From assembly GCA_044238435.1 (NCBI GenBank), contig JBIIDH010000009.1:1-52057 (forward strand): a stretch of DNA of 52,057 nt, in the 5' to 3' direction. The notes beneath the pieces were generated by a model. The model ran no database searches, had not been told where the DNA came from, and was given only the letters and a program-made list of their open reading frames with translations. Position 1 is the stretch's first letter. Each line of letters opens with the position of its first letter. The DNA is from VFMC01 sp044238435 (GTDB lineage Bacteria > Actinomycetota > Acidimicrobiia > Acidimicrobiales > Ilumatobacteraceae). This document shows positions 8,509 to 16,640 of the stretch, one piece after another. The translations under genes were made by a program, and so were the position numbers.

Positions 8509-9819
8509 ATGACATCTCCGTACCAGGAAGCGCTCGGCTCCACGCTGATCGAGCGCACCAAGCGCGAGCGCATCGTGCTGGTGGGCGTCACCCTGCCGGG
8601 CCACACCGACGACGACACCGAGGCAGGCCTCGACGAACTCGCTCTGCTCATCGACACGGCCGGTGCCGACGAGGTCGGTCGCCTGGTGCAGCGTCGCGAC
8701 AACCCCGACCACACGTGGTACATCGGTAAGGGCAAGGCCGACGAGTTGAAGGACCTGTGCCTCGAGGTCGACGCCGACACGGTGGTGTTCGACAACGACC
8801 TCGCCCCGGCCCAGCAGTACAACCTCGAGAAGTTGCTCGGCCGCACAGCCATCGACCGCACCGCGGTCATCCTCGACATCTTCGCCCAGAACGCCCACAC
8901 TCTGGAGGGCAAGGCTCAGGTCGAGTTGGCACTGCTGCGCTACCGGTTGCCGCGGTTGCGGCGCGGCGCCAACGCCAAGTTGTCGCAGCAGCGCGGTGGC
9001 GTGGGCAGCCGCTTCGGTGGCGGCGAGACCAAGCTCGAGGTCGACCGCCGGCGCATCAAGAACCGCATCGCCACCCTGGAGCGCGAGCTGCGCGACCTCG
9101 GTCACACTCGAGAACTGCAGCGCAAGGGCCGCACCCGCAGCGGTCTGGCCGCCGTCACCATCGTCGGGTACACCAACGCCGGCAAGTCGACGCTCTTGAA
9201 CCGCCTCACCCGCGCCGGGGTGCTGGTGGAGGACCGGCTCTTCGCGACGCTCGACCCCACCACCCGTCGGCTCGCCCTGCCCGGCGGTGAGCCGGTGCTG
9301 CTCACCGACACCGTCGGGTTCGTGCGTCGTCTGCCGCACGGTCTGATCGAGGCGTTCAAGAGCACGCTCGAGGTGGCCCGCACCGCCGACTTCCTGGTCC
9401 ACGTGGTCGATGCCTCGGCCCCCGATCCCGAGGGTCAGATCGAAGCGGTGCACGTGGTGCTCGACGAGATCGAGGCGCGCGGCGTCCCCGAACTGCTCGT
9501 GTTCAACAAGGCCGACCTCGCCCCCGAGATGGCCGCCGAACTGGTGGCCGAGCACGAAGGCTCGGTGGCCCTCAGCGCTGCCACCGGCGATGGCATCGAC
9601 CAGTTCCTCACGGTGCTGGCCGACCGGCTCCGCGCGCTGGGCACCGTGGTGGAACTGCTCGTGCCCTACGAGCGCGGCGATGTGGTGGCCGCCATCCACC
9701 GCGAGGGCGAGGTGGTGTCGACGGCGAACGACGATTCCGGCCTGCGCATCCGGGCCCGTCTCGCCGGCGCCTCGGCTGGCCGACTCGCCGAGTTCATCGT
9801 CGACAGCGCGGCGCGGTGA
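8509..9819 (+). CDS. hflX: ribosome-associated GTPase HflX
   Basis: A 436-residue translational GTPase that splits stalled or stressed ribosomes. The N-terminal HflX domain holds HTWYIGKGKADELK and NDLAPAQQYNLEK. It is followed by the helical LLRYRLPRLRRGANAKLSQQRGGVGSRFGGGETKLE linker motifs, split here between the Gly-rich loop and a coiled coil. The G domain has G1 GYTNAGKST, G3 DTVGFVR and G4 NKAD. ATG 8509 is 10 bases after the dapF stop with no clear ribosome-binding site, so it is read as part of the miaB-miaA-dapF-hflX unit. Confidence 0.96.
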   Translation: MTSPYQEALGSTLIERTKRERIVLVGVTLPGHTDDDTEAGLDELALLIDTAGADEVGRLVQRRDNPDHTWYIGKGKADELKDLCLEVDADTVVFDNDLAPAQQYNLEKLLGRTAIDRTAVILDIFAQNAHTLEGKAQVELALLRYRLPRLRRGANAKLSQQRGGVGSRFGGGETKLEVDRRRIKNRIATLERELRDLGHTRELQRKGRTRSGLAAVTIVGYTNAGKSTLLNRLTRAGVLVEDRLFATLDPTTRRLALPGGEPVLLTDTVGFVRRLPHGLIEAFKSTLEVARTADFLVHVVDASAPDPEGQIEAVHVVLDEIEARGVPELLVFNKADLAPEMAAELVAEHEGSVALSAATGDGIDQFLTVLADRLRALGTVVELLVPYERGDVVAAIHREGEVVSTANDDSGLRIRARLAGASAGRLAEFIVDSAAR

Positions 9820-9870
9820 CCCCTGCCGATCTCGCGCCGGACCGCCCTCATCGGGCAGGATGACAGCACC

Positions 9871-10986
9871 ATGAGCCAGCCCGAGGGCTTCGTCCCGCCT
9901 CCGTACCCCTACGACCGGCTCGATCGCTTCGCAGCGCTCGGGGCCCAGTTCGACGGTGGGATCGTCGATCTGTCGATCGGCACCCCGTGCGATCCGCCGC
10001 CGGCGGTCGTGCTGGAGGCACTCGCCACGTCCGACAGCGAGCGGGGCTACCCACCCAGCATCGGCACGCCCACGTTGCGCGCTGCCATCAGGGCCTGGAT
10101 CGACCGTCGCTTCGGCATCGACGTGCCCGCGGCGCAGATCGCTGCTTGCGTGGGTACCAAGGAGTTCGTCGCCACCACACCGCACTACCTGCGGCTGCGC
10201 ACCCCGTCGCGCGACACCGTGCTGTACCCGGCCGTGGCATACCCGACCTACGAGATGGGTGCCGTCCTGGCCGGATGCCGACCGGTGGCAGTGCCCATGG
10301 CCGCGGGTGGAGGCCTCGACCTGTCGGCCATCGACCCGGCCGACGCGGCGCGGGCGTTGATGCTGTGGGTGAACAGCCCGTCGAACCCCACTGGGGCGCT
10401 CGACGACCTCGACGCCGCAGCGGCGTGGGGCCGTCGTCACGGCGTGCCGGTGTTCAGCGACGAGTGCTACGTGGAGTTCACCTGGGACGGTCCGGCGCGC
10501 ACCATCCTCGAAGGGGGTCTCGACGGTGTGGTCGCCGTGCACTCGCTGTCGAAGCGCTCGAACCTCGCCGGGCTGCGCGTGGGCTTCTACGCAGGCGATG
10601 CCGAGCTCGTCGAGTACCTGAAAGAAGTGCGCAAGCACGTCGGCATGCTGGTGCCCGGTCCGGCACAGGCGGCCGGCGCTGCGGCCCTGGCCGACGACCG
10701 GCACGTCACCGAGCAACGCGATCGCTATCGCCGCCGTCTCGAGCGTACGGCGGCTGTGCTCGGCGCCTGGTCGGGCCTCGAGATCGGCCAGCCGCGAGGT
10801 GGCTTCTACCTCTGGTTCGACGCCGACGACGGCTGGGCGTTCGCCGAGCGACTGGCGACAGCCGGCGGAGCGCTGGTGAGCCCTGGCGACTTCTACGGAG
10901 CAGGTGGTGCCAACAACGTGCGCGTGGCCGTGGTACAACCTGACGACCGGATCGAGTTGATCGCTCGTCGACTAGGGGTGCAGTGA
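9871..10986 (+). CDS. dapC: succinyldiaminopimelate transaminase DapC
   Basis: A class I/II PLP aminotransferase of 371 residues, probably the N-succinyl-LL-diaminopimelate aminotransferase of lysine synthesis. It has the short actinobacterial N-terminus (FVPPPYPYDRLDRFA, then DLSIGTPCDPPP). WVNSPSNPTGAL, FSDECYVEF and the PLP-lysine motif HSLSKRSNLAGLRVGF are present, and RVAVVQPDD carries the substrate carboxylate-binding Arg. Proximity to dapF supports the assignment. CAGGAT (9856-9861), a weak -10, ends 9 bases before the ATG. Other class I aminotransferases look similar, so DapC is the most likely but not the only reading. Confidence 0.85.
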   Translation: MSQPEGFVPPPYPYDRLDRFAALGAQFDGGIVDLSIGTPCDPPPAVVLEALATSDSERGYPPSIGTPTLRAAIRAWIDRRFGIDVPAAQIAACVGTKEFVATTPHYLRLRTPSRDTVLYPAVAYPTYEMGAVLAGCRPVAVPMAAGGGLDLSAIDPADAARALMLWVNSPSNPTGALDDLDAAAAWGRRHGVPVFSDECYVEFTWDGPARTILEGGLDGVVAVHSLSKRSNLAGLRVGFYAGDAELVEYLKEVRKHVGMLVPGPAQAAGAAALADDRHVTEQRDRYRRRLERTAAVLGAWSGLEIGQPRGGFYLWFDADDGWAFAERLATAGGALVSPGDFYGAGGANNVRVAVVQPDDRIELIARRLGVQ

Positions 10987-11891
10987 TGTCCAATCCGTCC
11001 TACCAGCCCGGGCCCGGTGCCCCGTACCAGCCCTACGGCGCGCAGCAGCCACCGCTCATCTCACCGTCGCCCCGTCACTCGCGTTCGGGTGCCGTCGCCG
11101 CGGCGGTGTTCGTGCTGCTCGCCGGTGTGGCCGGTGGCATCGTCATGCTGCTGCTCGCCAACACGCGCCACGACAAGGCGGTTGAAGATCTCGCCCGGTC
11201 GCCGATCGGCTGCGCCACGACCCTCGACTTCGCCGACACCGGCACGTTCGTGCTGTTCGTCGAGACCAAGGGCAGGGTGGGCGCCCTCGACGGCGACTGC
11301 CCCAACGCCGATCGCAGCTACGCCTACAGCGGCACCGACACACCCGATGTCGCAATCATCATCACCGACAGCGAGGGCACTGAGGTGGGCGTGTCGCGCG
11401 ACCGGTCGAAGAGTTACGACCGTGGCATCTACGTGGGCGAGTCGGTGGGCACGGTCACCATCTCCACGCCGGGCGAGTACGTGCTCACCGCATCGTCGGC
11501 CGAGGCAGAGGTGGTCGTCACCGTGGGCAAGGATCCGGCCGACGCAGCGGGGTCGCTGCGTGTCGGCGGCTTCATCGCCATCGGTGCGGGTGTGGTGGTG
11601 GGCCTGCTGATGTTGGTGCTGGCGATGCGCCGCGGCAAGGGCCAGCCGATGGCTCCTGCAGCACCTGTCGCAACTCCTGTCACCGGCGCGCCGGGCTACG
11701 ACGTGTACACGCCCTCGGCCCCCGCTGCCCCGATGCCCCCGGTGCAGATGCCGCCCGTCCAGTCGCCCCCGGTGCAGCCACCCACCGTGCAGCAGCCGAG
11801 TGTGCCGCCCTCGCCGTTCGCGCCACCCACCGAGGTGCTGCCCAGCCAGCCGCCGCAGGGCGGTCAGTGGCCCGCGCCCCCGACGAACTGA
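10986..11891 (+). CDS. Pro-rich two-helix membrane protein of unknown function
   Basis: A 301-residue product. A short Pro/Gln/Tyr-rich cytoplasmic N-terminus (about 1-33) is followed by a helix (37-58), an extracytoplasmic domain of about 125 residues, a second helix (about 190-212) and a long Pro/Gln/Val-rich tail with repeats such as PPVQMPPVQSPPVQPP. ATG 10986 shares its first base with the dapC stop (TGATG), implying coupling; GTG 10983 is an alternative. No family is recognised. The external part looks beta-rich (TVTISTPGEYVLTASSAEAEVVVTV, broken by turns). It is convergent with lexA. Confidence 0.6.
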   Translation: MSNPSYQPGPGAPYQPYGAQQPPLISPSPRHSRSGAVAAAVFVLLAGVAGGIVMLLLANTRHDKAVEDLARSPIGCATTLDFADTGTFVLFVETKGRVGALDGDCPNADRSYAYSGTDTPDVAIIITDSEGTEVGVSRDRSKSYDRGIYVGESVGTVTISTPGEYVLTASSAEAEVVVTVGKDPADAAGSLRVGGFIAIGAGVVVGLLMLVLAMRRGKGQPMAPAAPVATPVTGAPGYDVYTPSAPAAPMPPVQMPPVQSPPVQPPTVQQPSVPPSPFAPPTEVLPSQPPQGGQWPAPPTN

Positions 11892-11903
11892 CCCGTTGCG
11901 GGC

Positions 11904-12533
11904 TCAGAGGCGGCGCATCACGGTGACGACCTTGCCGAACACGGTGACCTCGCCGGCGTCGAACACCATCGGGCTGAGCCGGGCGTTCGACGGCACCAGC
12001 GTGACGGTGTTGCCGCTGCGCTTGTAGGTCTTCACCGTGGCCTCTTCGTTCGGGATGCCGGCCACGACCACGTCGCCGTTGTCGGCGGTGACCTGAGCGC
12101 GGGCGACGACGAAGTCGCCGTCGAGGATGCCCATCTCGATCATCGAGTCGCCGCGCACCCGCAGCATGAACAGGTCGCCGTCGCCCACGAAGTCTTCCGG
12201 CAGGGGCAGCACCTCTTCGACGTTCTCCTGGGCCAGCACGTTCGAGCCGGCGGCGACGTCGCCGACCAGTGGCACGTGCCGAACCGGGCGGCGCTCGATG
12301 GCGACGCCCGAATTGGGGTCGAACCGCACCTCGATGGCGCGGGGCTTGGTGGGGTCGCGGCGCAGGAAGCCCATGCGCTCGAGCGATGCCAGGTGGGTGT
12401 GCACCGTGGAGGGGGAGGTGAGCCCGACCGCTTCACCGATCTCGCGCACGCTGGGCGGGTAGCCGCGCTCGCGCATGCTGGTTTCGATCACGTCGAGGAT
12501 GCCGCGCTGGCGGGCGGTGAGCTGTTCGGACAT
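11904..12533 (-). CDS. lexA: SOS repressor LexA
   Basis: The 209-residue repressor of the SOS response. The N-terminal winged helix (LTARQRGILDVIE, then VGLTSPSTVHTHLASLERMG) binds the operator. Self-cleavage occurs at Ala95-Gly96 (GDVAAGSN), with catalytic Ser130 (RGDSM) and Lys168 (ATVKTYK). The open frame extends upstream, but ATG 12533 gives the normal MSEQLTARQRGIL start. TACGCT lies 7 bases before it, so the mRNA should be leaderless. It is divergent from a LysM gene over a shared region packed with LexA-box-like sites, so autoregulation is expected. Confidence 0.97.
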   Translation of the reverse strand: MSEQLTARQRGILDVIETSMRERGYPPSVREIGEAVGLTSPSTVHTHLASLERMGFLRRDPTKPRAIEVRFDPNSGVAIERRPVRHVPLVGDVAAGSNVLAQENVEEVLPLPEDFVGDGDLFMLRVRGDSMIEMGILDGDFVVARAQVTADNGDVVVAGIPNEEATVKTYKRSGNTVTLVPSNARLSPMVFDAGEVTVFGKVVTVMRRL

Positions 12534-12540
12534 GGGCGGC

Positions 12541-12569
12541 AGCGTACACGCGTTCGGTGAGCGGGTCAA
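12541..12569 (-). promoter_or_regulatory. lexA promoter, leaderless, under LexA-like boxes
   Basis: On the minus strand: TTGACC (12564-12569), 17 bases, TACGCT (12541-12546), 7 bases, then the lexA ATG. CGTACACGCGTTCG (12543-12556) overlaps the -10 and spacer, and CAAACACCCGTTCG (12567-12580) overlaps the -35. Each differs by one base from CGAAC-N4-GTTCG. Confidence 0.75.
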
Positions 12570-12649
12570 ACACCCGTTCGGCAACATATGTTCGATCCCG
12601 AGGTTGACAAGCGAACGACTGTTCGTACATACTTCCGAACAGGCGTTCG
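12543..12649. promoter_or_regulatory. cluster of five LexA-box-like operators
   Basis: 14-mers CGAAC-N4-GTTCG occur at 12612-12625 (CGAACGACTGTTCG) and 12636-12649 (CGAACAGGCGTTCG), both perfect. Imperfect copies are at 12543-12556 (one mismatch), 12567-12580 (one mismatch) and 12581-12594 (GCAACATATGTTCG, two mismatches). The outer pairs repeat at exactly 24 bases (12543/12567 and 12612/12636). The imperfect ones face lexA and the perfect ones face the LysM gene. Confidence 0.8.
12604..12633 (+). promoter_or_regulatory. promoter of the LysM gene with LexA box in the spacer
   Basis: TTGACA (12604-12609, perfect -35) is followed by a perfect LexA box (12612-12625) and a TACATACT -10 region (12626-12633; CATACT gives an 18-base spacer). 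A second perfect box covers the start of the transcript (12636-12649). The layout is the same as at recA. Confidence 0.75.
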
Positions 12650-12699
12650 GTCCGTCCCGACGCTCTCGACCCGAAGCGTTCGTCCGAAAGAGGTTCCCG

Positions 12700-13098
12700 A
12701 TGTCCGCAGCTCTCGTCTCCGCTCCCCGGCACCAGGCTCTTGCGCGGCGTACCCCGGCGGTCACCCGTCGGGAAGCTGACGGTTTCGTCGTCCGGGTCCC
12801 CACCCGGTACGCCACCCCCGCCCCCAGCAGGTCGACGTATCGGCGTCGTCGTCTCGTGCTGGCGGCGTTCGTGCTGTCGTTGGTCGGTGTGGTCGGTCTG
12901 GCCGCCACCTCCGGCCGTGCCGACCACGGCAGCACGACTGGTTCGATGCGCACCTATCTGGTGCAGCCGGGCGACACCCTGTGGGCGCTGGCCGACCAGT
13001 TCCACGGTGCGCTCAGCCAGACGGCCTATGTCGACCTGCTCGTCGAGGTGAACGGCGGCGCCACAATCCGCACGGGGCAGCAGATCGTGCTGCCGTAG
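12700..13098 (+). CDS. LysM-domain membrane protein, probable SOS-induced cell-division inhibitor (YneA/Rv2719c-like)
   Basis: A 132-residue protein. A basic cytoplasmic N-terminus of about 48 residues, one helix (about 50-70) and an external LysM domain (TYLVQPGDTLWALADQFHG ... GGATIRTGQQIVLP) are visible. LysM binds peptidoglycan. Position is the strongest clue: it lies between divergent lexA and nrdR, exactly where mycobacteria carry Rv2719c and similar to where Bacillus carries yneA. Both encode SOS-induced, LysM-bearing proteins that delay division. Two perfect LexA boxes lie over its promoter. ATG 12700 is chosen for the AGAGG site 6-8 bases upstream. The role is inferred from context, not from a catalytic motif. 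Confidence 0.8.
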   Translation: MSAALVSAPRHQALARRTPAVTRREADGFVVRVPTRYATPAPSRSTYRRRRLVLAAFVLSLVGVVGLAATSGRADHGSTTGSMRTYLVQPGDTLWALADQFHGALSQTAYVDLLVEVNGGATIRTGQQIVLP

Positions 13099-13124
13099 AG
13101 GGTGGCGAGTAGCGTGGGCAGCGC

Positions 13125-13589
13125 ATGCGCTGTCCGTCCTGTCAGGCCAACGACTCCAAGGTCATCGACTCGCGAGAGGCCGACGAGGGCGCATCCATCC
13201 GTCGTCGTCGCTCGTGTCTGCAGTGCAACCAGCGGTTCACCACCTATGAGCGCATCGAAGAGGTGCCATTGGTGGTGCTGAAGTCGAACGGTCAGCGTCA
13301 GCCGTTCGACCGGGCCAAGATCGTTGCTGGCATCGCTGCCGCGGCCAAGGGGCGTCCGGTGGCGCCCGAGGCGCTCGACCAACTGGCCGAAGACGTCGAG
13401 GACGAGATGCGCCTGCTGGGCAACGAGATCACCACCCAGACCGTCGGCCGGGCCGTGCTCGAGCGTCTGCGCAGTCTCGACGAGGTGGTGTACCTCCGCT
13501 TCGCCAGCGTCTACAAGGGCTTCGACGCCGCCGCCGACTTCCAGCGCGAACTGGTGCTGCTGAAGAAACTGCAGGCGAACCCGGACTGA
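13125..13589 (+). CDS. nrdR: transcriptional repressor NrdR
   Basis: The 154-residue dNTP-sensing repressor of ribonucleotide reductase genes. The N-terminal zinc ribbon uses Cys3, Cys6, Cys31 and Cys34 (MRCPSC ... SCLQC) with the RRRR patch that contacts DNA. An ATP-cone follows (about residues 46-136, starting VVLKSNGQRQPFDRAKI). TAGCGT (13110-13115) ends 9 bases before the ATG, so leaderless expression is likely. Its expected target, nrdJ, lies 3.5 kb downstream with NrdR-box-like sites in its promoter. It is convergent with the RibD-like gene, 6 bases between the stops. Confidence 0.97.
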   Translation: MRCPSCQANDSKVIDSREADEGASIRRRRSCLQCNQRFTTYERIEEVPLVVLKSNGQRQPFDRAKIVAGIAAAAKGRPVAPEALDQLAEDVEDEMRLLGNEITTQTVGRAVLERLRSLDEVVYLRFASVYKGFDAAADFQRELVLLKKLQANPD

Positions 13590-13595
13590 CCGGGT

Positions 13596-14264
13596 TCAGG
13601 CCGCCGGCCGGGCCCGCACGTAGCGGGTGAACAAGAACCCATCGTCCTCGAGGACGTGCGCGAGGTCCATACGGTTCAGCAGGGGGAGCGCGCCCGATGT
13701 GATGCGCGGCCCGCTCCCGCCGCACACGAGCGGCGACACGGTGAGGTTCAACTCGTCGATCAGATCGGCCTCGGCCAGGGCGGCGTTCAGCACGGCGCCA
13801 CCTTCCACCTGGATGAAGTCGGCGTCGAGTTGCTCGAGCGCAGCGGTCAGGTCGACGGAACCGTGCCCGGCGCGGATGCTGTCGACCGGTACCTCGGGTG
13901 CGTCGACGGGCAGGATGACGAACCCGGCGCCGCTGGTGAACAGCGCGCTCGAGTAGTCGAGATCGCCGCTGCGCGACACCACGCCCACGCGCTGGCCCGG
14001 CTTGCTGGGCGGGCCGTAGCCCTCGATGCGTACGGTGGCCGCGCCCACCAGCATCATGTCGGCCAGGCGCCGCAGACCCAGCAGCACCGCCAGATCGGCC
14101 TCACTCGACAGAGCGCGTGAGTTGCCCTCCACCACGGTGGTGCCGTCGAGGCTCGACACCATGCACAGACCCAGCCACGGCCGGCCGACGGGTCGCGGAC
14201 GATCGACGCCGTACGCATCGGCGACGGTGACGTGGTCGGCCGGGTACGGATGCAGGCGACGCAT
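13596..14264 (-). CDS. RibD C-terminal-domain (dihydrofolate-reductase-like) protein
   Basis: A 222-residue stand-alone RibD-C domain, the NADPH-dependent reductase fold shared with dihydrofolate reductase. It carries CMVSSLDGTTVVEGNSRALSS, LADMMLVGAATVRIEGYGPP, VVSRSGDLD, a Gly-rich FIQVEGGAVLNAAL and DELNLTVSPLVCGGSGPRI. It resembles the mycobacterial RibD-like Rv2671 type, so it may reduce a pteridine, dihydrofolate or a riboflavin precursor. No deaminase domain is present. ATG 14264 is chosen because the alternative at 14285 would overlap the start of the divergent molybdoenzyme gene. The intergenic space is only 19 bases, so the two genes must share a promoter region that runs into one of the coding sequences. 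Confidence 0.75.
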   Translation of the reverse strand: MRRLHPYPADHVTVADAYGVDRPRPVGRPWLGLCMVSSLDGTTVVEGNSRALSSEADLAVLLGLRRLADMMLVGAATVRIEGYGPPSKPGQRVGVVSRSGDLDYSSALFTSGAGFVILPVDAPEVPVDSIRAGHGSVDLTAALEQLDADFIQVEGGAVLNAALAEADLIDELNLTVSPLVCGGSGPRITSGALPLLNRMDLAHVLEDDGFLFTRYVRARPAA

Positions 14265-14283
14265 GGGTGCGATGATGCCAGTC

Positions 14284-16584
14284 ATGTCGACCGACCACGT
14301 CATCGCAGCCGCAGACACCCGCACCGCCTACCGCACCTGCCCGCTGTGCGAAGCGGGTTGTGGTCTGGAGGTATCGGTACGCGGGCTGCAGGTGGTGCGC
14401 ATCCGTGGCGACCGCGACGATGTGTTCAGCCACGGCTACCTGTGCCCGAAGGGGTCGACCCTCAAGCAGCTCCACGACGACCCCGACCGGGTGCGTCGGC
14501 CGATGGTGAAGCGTGGGGGAGTGCACGTCGAGGTCGACTGGGACGAGGCGTGGGCCGAGGTCGAGCTCGGGTTGCGTGGGGTGATCGAGCGGTACGGGCG
14601 CGAATCGGTGGCGGTGTACCTGGGTAACCCCAGCGCGCACAGCCTGTCGGCGATGACGTTCAACCGGTCGCTGCTGCAGGGCATCGGCACCCGGCAGCGC
14701 TACAGCGCGTCGACCGTCGACCAGATGCCACGCCAGGTGGCCGCCGGGTATGTGTTCGGCACACCGGTGTCGGTGCCGGTGCCCGATCTCGACCGAACCG
14801 ACTACCTCGTCGTCATCGGGGCCAACCCGTACGCGTCGAACGGCAGTCTGTGCACTGCGCCCGACTTCCCCGGCCGCATCGAGGCAATCCGTGCGCGTGG
14901 CGGTCGCCTCGTGGTGGTCGACCCACGACGGAGCCGCACGGCCGAGGAGGCCGACCGCTGGCTGCCCATCCGCCCCGGGGCCGATGCGCTGTTCCTCGCG
15001 GCGATCGTGTCGGTGCTGGCCGAGGAGGGCCTGGTGGCCGTGGGTGACCATGTGGCGGCGCATCTGCGTGGCCTCGACACCGTGCTCGCCGCCTGCGCCC
15101 CCTTCACGCCCGAGTCGGTGGCCGCGGCCACCGGGCTCGATGCCGACGAGATCCGCACCGTGGCCCGAGAGCTCGCCGCGGCGCCGTCGGCCGCGGTGTA
15201 CGGCCGCATCGGCACCACCACCACCGAGTTCGGCACCACCACCTCGTGGCTCATCGACGTCGTCAACATCGTCACCGGCAACCTCGACCGTCCGGGGGGC
15301 TCGATGTTCGCGATGCCGGTGGCCGGCGGCGCCAGCACCCGTGGCCGGTCGGGGAGCGGGTCGGGGTTCAGCACGGGCCGGGGGCACACCCGGGTGAAGG
15401 GTCTGCCCGAGGTGATGGGCGAGTACCCGGTGGGCACGCTGGCCGACGAGATCACCACGCCTGGCGAGGGGCAATTGCGTGCCCTGGTCACCGTGGCCGG
15501 CAACCCGGTGCTGTCGACGCCGCACTCGGTGCAGCTCGATGCGGCCCTCGCCGACCTCGAGTTCATGGTCAGCGTCGACATCTACCTGAACGAGACCACC
15601 CGGCACGCCGACGTGGTGCTGCCCAGTCCGTCGCAGCTGCAGCGCGGCCACTACGACCTGTTGCTGCTGCAGTTCGGCATCCGCAACGTGGCCAACTACA
15701 GCGAGCCGGTGCTGCCGCTCGACGACGGGCAGCCCGACGAGTGGGAGATCCTCGCCAAGATCGCCCTGCTGGCCCAGGGCCTGGGCGTCGACGCCGACGT
15801 GTCGGCCCTCGACGACCTCGCCGTTTCGGCGATGGTGCGCTCGTCGGTTTCCGACCCGTCGTCGCCCATCCACGGCCGTGATGCCGACGAGATCCTCGAG
15901 GCGCTGGCGGCGAGCGGGCGGCGCGGGCCGGAACGGCTGCTCGACCTGATGCTGCAGACGGGACCGTTCGGAGCTGCTTTCGGTGCCCGCGACACGGTGT
16001 CGACGCCCGACGGCGAGCGCCCTGCAGCCAGCCTCGACGTGCTGCTGGCGAACCCGCACGGCGTCGACTACGGCCCGCTACAGCCCCGCCTGCCCGAGAT
16101 CCTGCGCACGCCGTCGGGGATGATCGAACTCGACCACCCGGTGCTGCTCGCCGACCTCGCCCGCCTGGCCGACACCGCCGATGCCCTGGCCGCCCGCGGC
16201 CTGGTGCTGGTGGGCCGACGCGACCTGCGCAGCAACAACTCGTGGATGCACAACATCGAGGTGCTGGTGAAGGGCAAGCCGCGCTGCACCCTGCACGTGC
16301 ACCCCGACGACGCCGCCCGCCTGGGTCTGGCCGACGGCAGCCATGCCCGCATCACCAGCCGGGTGGGCACCGTCGATGCTCCCGTGGTGGTCACCGACGA
16401 GGTGCGTCCGGGTGTGGTGAGCTTGCCGCACGGGTGGGGCCACGATCGCCCCGACACCCGGCTGCGAGTGGCTGCCGAACGCGCCGGGGTGAACAGCAAC
16501 GTCCTCGCCGACCACGAGGCGATGGATCCACTGTCGGGTACCTCGGTGCTGAACGGCATCCCGGTCACCGTCGCTGCGCTCTGA
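14284..16584 (+). CDS. molybdopterin (bis-MGD) oxidoreductase of the formate dehydrogenase/DMSO reductase superfamily
   Basis: A 766-residue single-subunit molybdoenzyme. The N-terminal [4Fe-4S] ligands are CPLCEAGC plus the Cys of YLCPKG (about residues 18-62). Domains II/III bind the two pterins (VVIGANPYASNG, VVVDPRRSRTAEEAD, GNLDRPGGSMF). A C-terminal molydopterin-binding barrel carries HPDDAARLGLADG and LPHGWGHDRP. At the position that holds Cys/Sec in formate dehydrogenases or Cys in NapA the sequence reads YSASTVDQMPRQ, with no Cys. Electron-transfer subunits are not adjacent. There is no Tat signal, so it is cytoplasmic. The substrate is unknown. Confidence 0.85.
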   Translation: MSTDHVIAAADTRTAYRTCPLCEAGCGLEVSVRGLQVVRIRGDRDDVFSHGYLCPKGSTLKQLHDDPDRVRRPMVKRGGVHVEVDWDEAWAEVELGLRGVIERYGRESVAVYLGNPSAHSLSAMTFNRSLLQGIGTRQRYSASTVDQMPRQVAAGYVFGTPVSVPVPDLDRTDYLVVIGANPYASNGSLCTAPDFPGRIEAIRARGGRLVVVDPRRSRTAEEADRWLPIRPGADALFLAAIVSVLAEEGLVAVGDHVAAHLRGLDTVLAACAPFTPESVAAATGLDADEIRTVARELAAAPSAAVYGRIGTTTTEFGTTTSWLIDVVNIVTGNLDRPGGSMFAMPVAGGASTRGRSGSGSGFSTGRGHTRVKGLPEVMGEYPVGTLADEITTPGEGQLRALVTVAGNPVLSTPHSVQLDAALADLEFMVSVDIYLNETTRHADVVLPSPSQLQRGHYDLLLLQFGIRNVANYSEPVLPLDDGQPDEWEILAKIALLAQGLGVDADVSALDDLAVSAMVRSSVSDPSSPIHGRDADEILEALAASGRRGPERLLDLMLQTGPFGAAFGARDTVSTPDGERPAASLDVLLANPHGVDYGPLQPRLPEILRTPSGMIELDHPVLLADLARLADTADALAARGLVLVGRRDLRSNNSWMHNIEVLVKGKPRCTLHVHPDDAARLGLADGSHARITSRVGTVDAPVVVTDEVRPGVVSLPHGWGHDRPDTRLRVAAERAGVNSNVLADHEAMDPLSGTSVLNGIPVTVAAL

Positions 16585-16621
16585 GTGATCTGATCTGGCG
16601 GCCATCCCCAGTTCCCACAGG

Positions 16622-16640
16622 CTGTCCACCGTTGTCCACG
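16622..16640 (+). promoter_or_regulatory. two DnaA-box-like 9-mers, 10 bases apart
   Basis: CTGTCCACC (16622-16630) and TTGTCCACG (16632-16640) match the TTGTCCACA-type DnaA box with two and one mismatches. They are in the same orientation, one helical turn apart. DnaA regulates nrd genes in some bacteria. A chance cluster is possible. Confidence 0.35.
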
